Of a stretch of DNA of 8,064 nucleotides, positions 1 through 5,168 are shown piece by piece. The first letter of the stretch is position 1. Each line of letters starts with the position of its first letter. Under the pieces are notes generated by a model. The model saw only the letters and a list, made by a program, of their open reading frames with translations. It searched no databases and was not told the DNA's origin. Both the position numbers and the translations under genes were made by a program. The DNA is from Bacteroidota bacterium (lineage in GTDB: Bacteria > Bacteroidota > Bacteroidia > Chitinophagales > Chitinophagaceae), in the NCBI GenBank assembly GCA_023386395.1, contig JAEWJV010000598.1, forward strand, positions 1-8,064, read 5' to 3'.

Positions 1-93
1 ATTGATAACCTGGTATTCTGTAAGGCTTATCCAGGGATTATCGTAGATATCTTTTTTACCTGTAATCTTCCATGGATTTTTGTATACGTTCAT
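1..93 (-). CDS. NUDIX hydrolase, N-terminal fragment (probable ADP-ribose pyrophosphatase type)
   Basis: Only the first 31 codons are present, in an open frame that runs off the left edge of the window. The peptide starts MNVYKNPWKITGKK and continues DIYDNPWISLTEYQVIN. A 'K-NPW' opening followed by 'YDNPWI-V-E--V' is the usual start of NUDIX hydrolases of the ADP-ribose/nucleoside-diphosphate-sugar pyrophosphatase group, where this N-terminal strand contributes to the dimer. The catalytic Nudix box (GX5EX7REUXEEXGU) would lie outside the window, so activity and exact substrate cannot be judged. The start is supported by a consensus promoter about 40 bases upstream. Such enzymes hydrolyse NDP-linked metabolites in the cytoplasm. 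The family call comes from remembered sequence similarity over a short stretch. Confidence 0.72.
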   Translation of the reverse strand, partial: MNVYKNPWKITGKKDIYDNPWISLTEYQVIN

Positions 94-130
94 GCTAAAT
101 AAGCTTGGGTAATAAATAAACGGGGACAGC

Positions 131-163
131 CAAATTTATACTGCATAATGTTATTACCGCAAA
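131..163 (-). promoter_or_regulatory. Bacteroidota-type promoter for the NUDIX gene
   Basis: Read on the minus strand, TAAATTTG (138 to 131) matches the Bacteroidota -7 consensus TAnnTTTG exactly. TTTG (163 to 160) sits 21 bases upstream as the -33 element, within the normal spacing. Transcription would start near 124, giving a leader of about 30 bases before the ATG at 93. This is the best-formed promoter in the window. Confidence 0.65.
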
Positions 164-599
164 TTATCTGGTTAAGAAAAGTATCTAAAGCTGAAATGCT
201 ATGTAAGGTTATATAAAAACCAGGTTAGCAACGGCCGTGAGGAACTTCCGGGTGAATTTTCATAAAAGGAAAAACTTTCCTGTAAACTCCTGACAACCTA
301 ATGCGATAAACCGTTGCAAACAATTAAAATATATCCCGGGAATTAAAACAACCTGCAGCCTGTTCTCATGTTTCGCTGCAATATGCATGGGCTTTCACTT
401 TAAAGTAATTGTATTTCCGTTCAATTGTTGTTCGCTTCCGTACAGTGATGGGTTGCCTTGATTTTATTTTCAGCCATTCATCATTTTATAAAACCGCTCA
501 ATTGTGATTTTTTACCATTTCGCTTGCAAAAAGCCTTGTGGTACTCGCTTTGAAAATATTCTGGCATAACCAATTAAAACAAAAAAAATCGAACTATAT
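164..599. other. Long spacer with no recognisable gene
   Basis: No convincing reading frame, tRNA or known riboswitch is visible in this stretch. Visible structure is modest. GCAACGG (228-234) is complementary to CCGTTGC (311-317). A 6-bp stem with a 3-base loop lies at 267-281. TGCAGC/GCTGCA pair across 354-380. ACTTTAAAGT (397-406) is a perfect 10-base palindrome. Stems of this length are expected by chance in a region this size, so they support only a weak suspicion of a structured RNA or operator. The right end must hold the promoter of the gene at 600. A hydrophobic open frame on the minus strand at 512-706 overlaps that gene and is probably a shadow. Confidence 0.5.
523..552 (+). promoter_or_regulatory. 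Possible promoter for the small exported protein
   Basis: TCGCTTTG (545-552) is one mismatch from the -7 consensus TAnnTTTG and is the only TTTG in the long spacer on this strand. CTTG (523-526) lies 18 bases upstream as a possible -33 element. The start of transcription would be near 559, about 40 bases before the ATG at 600. The match is imperfect. Confidence 0.35.
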
Positions 600-1037
600 A
601 TGACAACGAAATTAATCATCACCGCAACCGCCATCAGCTTTTTAAGCATTATCGGTTTCTTTACTTCTAAAAATATAATGGAAGCAAAAACAGTAAGTAA
701 AAGCATTAATGTGGAAGTGTATAAAACATCCAGTTATGTTGCGCCTGTTTATAAAAACACCACAGCCACGCTTGAAGTAACTGTGTTAAGAGTTAAACAC
801 AATAAAAGGGATACAGTTTGGCAGCATACATTTCAGCCAACCGAACTGAAAGATTTTCCCACATCAGGTAACCCCATGATGCAGCAGATTTCCATTCCCA
901 ATGTGAATGATAAAAGAGAGACGCTTGAAGTATATTATAAGGTTATCTATAATACACAAGGCAATATTTTAAATTCATGGAATTATACAACTATAGGAAG
1001 GGGCGAGCAATCGGGGAACTTAAACATACAGATTTAA
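600..1037 (+). CDS. Small exported or membrane-anchored protein of unknown function
   Basis: I do not recognise this 145-residue protein. Residues 1-3 are short and basic (MTTK), then residues 5-22 form one strongly hydrophobic segment rich in I, A, F and L, typical of a signal peptide or N-terminal anchor. A cleavage site is not clear; one possibility is after MEA at residue 29. The remainder, residues 34-145, alternates polar and hydrophobic residues ('INVEVY', 'LEVTVLRV', 'LEVYYKVIY', 'LNIQI') with no cysteine, suggesting a small all-beta domain, perhaps immunoglobulin-like, facing the periplasm. No catalytic motif is visible. The reading is credible because the frame is followed at once by a strong terminator, has codon use like its neighbours, and has a signal-plus-domain layout. 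It appears to be transcribed alone, so context gives no function. Confidence 0.7.
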   Translation: MTTKLIITATAISFLSIIGFFTSKNIMEAKTVSKSINVEVYKTSSYVAPVYKNTTATLEVTVLRVKHNKRDTVWQHTFQPTELKDFPTSGNPMMQQISIPNVNDKRETLEVYYKVIYNTQGNILNSWNYTTIGRGEQSGNLNIQI

Positions 1038-1061
1038 GCAGTTGATGTATGTTTTAATTGT

Positions 1062-1090
1062 AAGGCGGCAGCACATGGCCGCCTTTTTTT
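1062..1090 (+). terminator. Intrinsic terminator after the small exported protein
   Basis: AAGGCGGC (1062-1069) pairs perfectly with GCCGCCTT (1078-1085) around an 8-base loop, and the stem runs into a T tract ending at 1090. The hairpin begins 24 bases after the stop codon at 1037, so it separates the small gene from the polX-type gene downstream. Confidence 0.88.
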
Positions 1091-1128
1091 ATGCGCATTA
1101 TTATTATCTTCCTGCCCGTTTTATACGC

Positions 1129-1137
1129 TATATTTTG
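1129..1137 (+). promoter_or_regulatory. Possible -7 element for the PolX-type gene
   Basis: TATATTTTG is the Bacteroidota -7 motif with one extra base between TA and TTTG. It lies 18 bases upstream of the ATG at 1156 and after the preceding terminator, so a promoter is required in this interval. No good -33 TTG is present at the expected distance, so the call is weak. Confidence 0.3.
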
Positions 1138-1155
1138 AACTATTATTGATGAATA

Positions 1156-2844
1156 ATGACTGCAGATAACTCTTTTATTGCTGACCAGTTTTCGCTGCTC
1201 GCCAAATTAACCGATGTGCACGGCGGTAATAGTTTTAAAGCAAAAGCCTACAGCGCCGCAGCTTTTACAATTGATAAGCTGCCGCAGCAGCTTGCTGAAA
1301 TTCCTGCTGAAAAATATGCCACCATAAAAGGTATCGGTGAATCGGCAGCAAAAAAAATAGTTGAAATATTTGAGAAAGGTGAAATAACCGATTTAACCGG
1401 TCTCATTGAAAAAACACCGCCCGGCATATTGCAGATGATGAACATTAAAGGTATAGGCCCTAAAAAGGTAACGGTTATATGGAAAGAGATGGGCATTGAA
1501 ACGGTTGGCGAACTGCTATATGCCTGCAACGAAAACAGGCTTACGCTTTACAAAGGCTTTGGCGAAAAAACACAGAAAAGCATACAGGAAGCAATTGAGT
1601 ATTTTCTCAATAATATCGGCAGCTATTTATATGCACAGGTGGAAAAGCTTGCGTATGAACTGGATAATAAGCTGAAAAATAATTTCAGCGATTACAGGTT
1701 TTTCATCACCGGTATTTTTCGCAGGCAGATGGAAGCGATTGATAAGCTTGAGTGGGTTACCAATGCGCCGGCTGCAGTTTTGCAGGAATATTTATTGCAA
1801 CACAATTTTGTAACGGAAAAGCTTGATGCGGCCACTTCTGTTTTCCAGGGGAAGGAAGAAAATATACTCCTGTATTTTTATCATGCGGAAGAAGAAAAGA
1901 TATTTCAGCGTTTGTTTGAAACTTCCTGCAGCGATGCTTTCCTGGAAGAATGGAATAAAAAAGAACTTACAGATCAATCGTTTTTTTATACTTCAGAAGA
2001 AGCAATTTTTGAGCAGGCCAAGCTTCAGTTTGTTCCGCCTTGTTTAAGAGAAACGGCAAGCGTTATAGAAAAAGCCGCAACGAATAATCTTCCCGGAATT
2101 ATTCAGCCAAGAGATATTAAATCTATAATTCACAGTCACTCCAAATGGAGTGATGGCAATAATACCATTGAAGAAATGGCTAATGCTGCCATTAAGTTAG
2201 GGCTTGAATACCTGGTTATAAGTGATCACTCTAAAACCGCAGTGTATGCGAATGGCTTAACGGCTGAAAGATTGAAAGCGCAACATGCAGAGATAGATGA
2301 GTTGAATGAAAAGCTTAAACCGTTTAAAATTTTTAAAAGCATTGAAAGCGATATACTCGGCGATGGCAGTCTTGATTACGATGATGAAGTGCTTGCTTCC
2401 TTTGATATTGTAATTGCATCCGTTCATTCCAATTTAAAAATGAATGAAGAAAAGGCCATGATGCGTTTAATGAAAGCTATCAGTAACCCGTTTACATCCA
2501 TACTTGGTCATTGCACGGGAAGATTATTGTTGAGCCGTGCGGGTTATCCTGTAAATCATACAGCCATTATTGATGCCTGTGCAGCACATAATGTTGTTGT
2601 TGAATTAAATGCCAACCCGCGCAGGCTCGATATGGATTGGCGTTATCTTGATTATTGTACTGAGAAAAATGTATTGATATCAATAAATCCTGATGCGCAT
2701 TCTGTAAAAGCTTTTCAGCATACAAAATATGGTGTGCTGACGGCACAAAAGGCTGGTATAACGGCTGTGCAAAATCTCAGCAGCTTTCCATTAAATGCAT
2801 TTGAATCATTCTTAAAGATACAACAGGCAAAACGTGGCCGGTAG
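1156..2844 (+). CDS. polX: PolX-family protein with intact PHP nuclease and degenerate polymerase palm
   Basis: This 562-residue protein has the full bacterial PolX layout (B. subtilis PolX is about 570). The N-terminal 8-kDa-like domain and helix-hairpin-helix motifs lie at residues 58-68 (KGIGESAAKKI), 98-105 (KGIGPKKV) and 133-143 (KGFGEKTQKSI). Lys67 aligns with the lyase lysine of Pol beta. A palm-like region follows (about 155-300), then a PHP domain (about 322-555). All nine expected PHP metal ligands are visible: H326, H328, D333, H358, E397, H424, H452, D513 and H515. The palm is odd. The canonical GS...DxD motif reads G186-I-F-R-R ... K197-L-E199, so both catalytic aspartates and the serine are lost. 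The third aspartate and the dNTP-binding GSxxHN motif are also unrecognisable. Expected role: cytoplasmic 3'-5' exonuclease or phosphoesterase acting on DNA in repair, without DNA synthesis. An ATG at 1149 is out of frame and stops quickly, so 1156 is the start. No Ku or ligase gene is nearby. Confidence 0.9.
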   Translation: MTADNSFIADQFSLLAKLTDVHGGNSFKAKAYSAAAFTIDKLPQQLAEIPAEKYATIKGIGESAAKKIVEIFEKGEITDLTGLIEKTPPGILQMMNIKGIGPKKVTVIWKEMGIETVGELLYACNENRLTLYKGFGEKTQKSIQEAIEYFLNNIGSYLYAQVEKLAYELDNKLKNNFSDYRFFITGIFRRQMEAIDKLEWVTNAPAAVLQEYLLQHNFVTEKLDAATSVFQGKEENILLYFYHAEEEKIFQRLFETSCSDAFLEEWNKKELTDQSFFYTSEEAIFEQAKLQFVPPCLRETASVIEKAATNNLPGIIQPRDIKSIIHSHSKWSDGNNTIEEMANAAIKLGLEYLVISDHSKTAVYANGLTAERLKAQHAEIDELNEKLKPFKIFKSIESDILGDGSLDYDDEVLASFDIVIASVHSNLKMNEEKAMMRLMKAISNPFTSILGHCTGRLLLSRAGYPVNHTAIIDACAAHNVVVELNANPRRLDMDWRYLDYCTEKNVLISINPDAHSVKAFQHTKYGVLTAQKAGITAVQNLSSFPLNAFESFLKIQQAKRGR

Positions 2845-2897
2845 TTGTTAATTGTATTTAAATTTTGTATGCTGCTTATTTAATATTATTCTATAAA

Positions 2898-2906
2898 TAT
2901 ATTTTG
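2898..2906 (+). promoter_or_regulatory. Possible start-proximal -7-like element before the esterase
   Basis: TATATTTTG is the same 9-mer as that found upstream of the PolX-type gene. Here it ends only 5 bases before the ATG at 2912, so it would give a leaderless or nearly leaderless message. No -33 TTG lies at the right distance. A second candidate is TAAATTTTG at 2859-2867, also one base longer than consensus. Read-through from the gene ending at 2844 is equally possible, since no terminator separates them. Confidence 0.25.
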
Positions 2907-2911
2907 ATAGT

Positions 2912-4042
2912 ATGAAGTATTTAATTGCTGCTTGTTTATTGTTTGGCTGCTCTTGCAGTTTAAGCGCGCAATATATGGTGCGTATTGTTGTATCTTCTGT
3001 AGCAACCAAACCGCAGGATGAAATTTTTATTGCGGGCAATTTTAATGACTGGAATCCTGCAGACCTTAAATCGAAGCTTAAACCTTTTGGCGGTAGCCGC
3101 CGTGTTCTTGTAATGAATGTTGATACGGGGCATTATGAATTTAAGTTTACAAGAGGAAGCTGGGATAAAGTTGAAACAACTGCAAAAGGCGATGATATTG
3201 ATAACAGGATAGCGGATATAAAAGGTGATACAACCATCAATATTACTATTACAGGCTGGAAAGATGCAGCGCCTGAAAAGCCAAAGCCCAACACGGCTTC
3301 AGCGAATGTGCATGTTATAGATACTGCTTTTTTCATGCCGCAGTTAAACCGTTACCGGCGTATATGGATTTATTTGCCGCCGTCTTATAATAAGCTAAAA
3401 ACAAATACTTATCCTGTATTGTATATGCAGGATGGACAGAATTTATTCAATGAGCAAACAGCATTTGCCGGTGAATGGGGGATTGATGAAGCGCTTGATT
3501 CAATGGCAAAGAAAGGTAACAAAGAATGTATTGTTGTGGGCATTGATAACAGCAGCGATAAACGTATGAATGAATACAATCCTTACGATGATGCGAAGTA
3601 TGGAAAAGGAGAGGGCAAGCAGTACCTTGAATTTATTGCAACCACATTAAAACCTTTTATTGATAAAAATTATCGTACACAAAAAGACGCGGCACATACA
3701 TTTATTGCAGGCAGCAGTATGGGTGCATTGATTTCTTTATATGCATTGGTGCAATATCCGGATGTGTTTGGCGGGGCCGGCGTTTTCTCCCCATCATTCT
3801 GGTTAACACCGCAACTTTATACTGATGTTGCAAATGTAAAATGGCAGAAGAAGTTTCGTATTTATTTATATGCGGGTGAAAAAGAAAGCGCTTCCATGAT
3901 TCGCGACATGCAGAAGATGTATAATATTATTAAAGGGAAAAATTGCTGTGAAATGCAGGATATTACTTTTCCTTTGGGCCAGCATAATGAAAAATACTGG
4001 CGGCAGGAGTTTCCTGATTTTTACAGATGGCTGCTGCAATAG
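2912..4042 (+). CDS. Exported alpha/beta-hydrolase esterase with N-terminal glycogen-binding-like domain
   Basis: The 376-residue protein starts with a signal peptide (MKYLIAACLLFGCSCSLSAQ). Cleavage after A19 by signal peptidase I fits, but LFGC13 is also close to a lipobox, so it may be a lipoprotein. Residues 22-115 resemble a CBM48/CBM20-type E-set domain, with the hallmark FIAGNFNDWNP (39-49) and an aromatic-rich strand (GHYEFKF, 73-79). Residues about 135-376 are an esterase-D/enterochelin-esterase-type hydrolase (PF00756 family). It shows RRIWIYLPPSY (149-159), YPVLYMQDGQNLF (167-179), the nucleophile elbow GSSMG with S269, and H358 in 'LGQHNEKYW'. The acid is probably E325 in 'AGEKES'. 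Such proteins hydrolyse acyl, feruloyl or siderophore esters outside the cytoplasm; the substrate cannot be read from the sequence. The E-set domain suggests carbohydrate contact, but similar domains in this family can be purely structural. It lies 67 bases after the PolX-type gene and convergent with rnz. Confidence 0.88.
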   Translation: MKYLIAACLLFGCSCSLSAQYMVRIVVSSVATKPQDEIFIAGNFNDWNPADLKSKLKPFGGSRRVLVMNVDTGHYEFKFTRGSWDKVETTAKGDDIDNRIADIKGDTTINITITGWKDAAPEKPKPNTASANVHVIDTAFFMPQLNRYRRIWIYLPPSYNKLKTNTYPVLYMQDGQNLFNEQTAFAGEWGIDEALDSMAKKGNKECIVVGIDNSSDKRMNEYNPYDDAKYGKGEGKQYLEFIATTLKPFIDKNYRTQKDAAHTFIAGSSMGALISLYALVQYPDVFGGAGVFSPSFWLTPQLYTDVANVKWQKKFRIYLYAGEKESASMIRDMQKMYNIIKGKNCCEMQDITFPLGQHNEKYWRQEFPDFYRWLLQ

Positions 4043-4076
4043 GTTATTATATTATTCTATCGCATGAAGAATAGCT

Positions 4077-4107
4077 GACAGAACTGCATATTCTGTTCAC
4101 TTCTTTA
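4077..4107. terminator. Weak hairpin between convergent esterase and rnz genes
   Basis: ACAGAA (4078-4083) pairs with TTCTGT (4091-4096) around a 7-base loop, with a flanking G-T pair. On the plus strand it is followed by a T-rich but interrupted run. It may end transcription of the esterase, but the stem is AT-rich and short. No better terminator is visible in the 99 bases separating the two stop codons. Confidence 0.3.
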
Positions 4108-4141
4108 CTTTGTTCGATAAATGTAAAAATTATGTAAGTAC

Positions 4142-5041
4142 TTATACAATAAAAGTTTGCCCTTCCAAAGCCAGTTGTGTATTGGGAAATACAGCCTGTG
4201 CTTCCGTTAAAAACTCATCGAGCGTTTCATAACTGCTGCTGAAATGACCGATCAATAATTTCTTTACGTGAGAAAGCTTTGCCAGCATGGCCGCCTGCTC
4301 CCCGGTTGAATGAAACCGGCTTGCCGCTTTTTCCGTTTTATCTTTTAAATAAGTAGCTTCATGATAAAGCAGGTCGATATCTTTTACTGTTTCAGAAAGG
4401 CTTTCGGTATATATCGTATCAGCGCAGAACGCATAACTTTTTGGCGGCCTGTTCGCAAAGGTGAGCTCTTCGTTTCTTATAACCTCATCATTCAATACAA
4501 TATCACTGCCTTCTTTCAGTTGGTTGAATAATTCCACCGGAACATTGTAACGTGTTGTTGCTTCAATATTTATTTTCCTTGGCTTCTTTTTCTCACGAAA
4601 TAAAAATCCCCAGCAATCTATCCGGTGAAATACTTTAAAACATTCAACTGAAAATTTCTCTTCATTTACAATCATCTCTTCTTTTTCCAGGAAATGAAAA
4701 TGTAATTTATAAGGCAGAATGGTGCTTGCCACATTGAGCTGCATATCCAGGATGTCTTTCAATGCTGCCGGCGCGTATAAATGCAAATCGGTAATGCGGC
4801 CTAATAATCCGTAACTCGTTATTAAACCAGGTAAACCAAAATAATGATCACCATGCAAATGCGAAATGAAAATATGATTGATGCGGCTGCGTTTAATCTT
4901 ATATAAGTTCATTTGCATTTGTGTGCCTTCGCCGCAATCAACCAAAAGCAATTGATCGTTTAAACTTATTACCTGTGCTGTGGGGTGCCTGTTATAAGCA
5001 GGCAATGCAGAATTATTTCCAAGAATGGTTACACCAAACAT
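4142..5041 (-). CDS. rnz: Ribonuclease Z (tRNA 3'-processing endonuclease)
   Basis: This 299-residue metallo-beta-lactamase-fold enzyme is close to the usual length for bacterial RNase Z. It cleaves the 3' trailer of tRNA precursors in the cytoplasm, using two zinc ions. The zinc-binding motif HLHGDH is at 61-66. Further ligands are H139 (FHRIDCWG), D208 (FCADTIY) and H266 (GHFSSSY). The family HEAT loop (HEAT, 227-230) and HST loop (FHSTGEQAA, 243-251) are present, as is the N-terminal strand motif LLLVDCGEGTQ (31-41). The flexible-arm region (about 148-180) is basic but lacks the usual Gly-Pro pair, and the common SRY after the last histidine is SSY here. It is separated from the upstream aconitase gene by a strong terminator, so it should have its own promoter. 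It is convergent with the esterase gene. Confidence 0.95.
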   Translation of the reverse strand: MFGVTILGNNSALPAYNRHPTAQVISLNDQLLLVDCGEGTQMQMNLYKIKRSRINHIFISHLHGDHYFGLPGLITSYGLLGRITDLHLYAPAALKDILDMQLNVASTILPYKLHFHFLEKEEMIVNEEKFSVECFKVFHRIDCWGFLFREKKKPRKINIEATTRYNVPVELFNQLKEGSDIVLNDEVIRNEELTFANRPPKSYAFCADTIYTESLSETVKDIDLLYHEATYLKDKTEKAASRFHSTGEQAAMLAKLSHVKKLLIGHFSSSYETLDEFLTEAQAVFPNTQLALEGQTFIV

Positions 5042-5046
5042 ATTGA

Positions 5047-5054
5047 CAAAGTAA
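5047..5054 (-). promoter_or_regulatory. Possible start-proximal -7-like element of rnz
   Basis: Read on the minus strand, TTACTTTG (5054 to 5047) is one mismatch from TAnnTTTG and ends 5 bases before the ATG. If used, the message would be leaderless. No convincing -33 element is present. Because a terminator lies upstream at 5111-5137, a promoter is expected somewhere between 5042 and 5110, and no better candidate is visible. Confidence 0.25.
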
Positions 5055-5110
5055 ACAATAATCCTAAAACATTTTTTACTATAATTCTATTGGAAACATT
5101 AAAACCATTC

Positions 5111-5137
5111 AAAAAAAATGCCCGGTTGCCCGGGCAT
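5111..5137 (-). terminator. Strong intrinsic terminator after aconitase
   Basis: On the minus strand ATGCCCGG (5137 to 5130) and CCGGGCAT (5125 to 5118) form a perfect 8-bp GC-rich stem with a GCAA tetraloop. The stem is followed directly by a run of T (opposite A 5111-5118). The hairpin lies 31 bases after the aconitase stop codon. GCAA is a GNRA-type stable loop. This ends the aconitase message and makes rnz a separate unit. Confidence 0.93.
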
Positions 5138-5168
5138 GATCGTTACCTACTAAATGCATTTAATATGT

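Noticed and set aside
228..317. Possible riboswitch or small RNA closed by GCAACGG/CCGTTGC
   Set aside because: The core sequence fits no riboswitch consensus I know, and 7-bp pairings are expected by chance in a 500-base spacer. It is kept only as a low-interest observation.
512..706. Hydrophobic 64-residue open frame on the minus strand
   Set aside because: It overlaps the signal-peptide end of the gene at 600-1037, whose AT-rich codons give a hydrophobic antisense reading. It matches no known family and has no promoter.
1823..2047. 74-residue open frame on the plus strand inside the PolX-type gene
   Set aside because: It is an out-of-frame reading of the palm-like region, rich in K, R and F from AAA/TTT runs. 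The main frame continues through it with intact downstream motifs, so there is no sign of a frameshift.
1156..5041. A joint nuclease system made of the PolX-type gene, the esterase and RNase Z
   Set aside because: The genes are on different strands with separate signals, and an exported esterase lies between. RNase Z is a universal housekeeping tRNA enzyme, so adjacency alone does not support a system.
5151..5162. Perfect 12-base palindrome TAAATGCATTTA after the aconitase stop codon
   Set aside because: One or two perfect 12-base palindromes are expected by chance in a window of this size. It has no loop, and the real terminator lies just beyond it.
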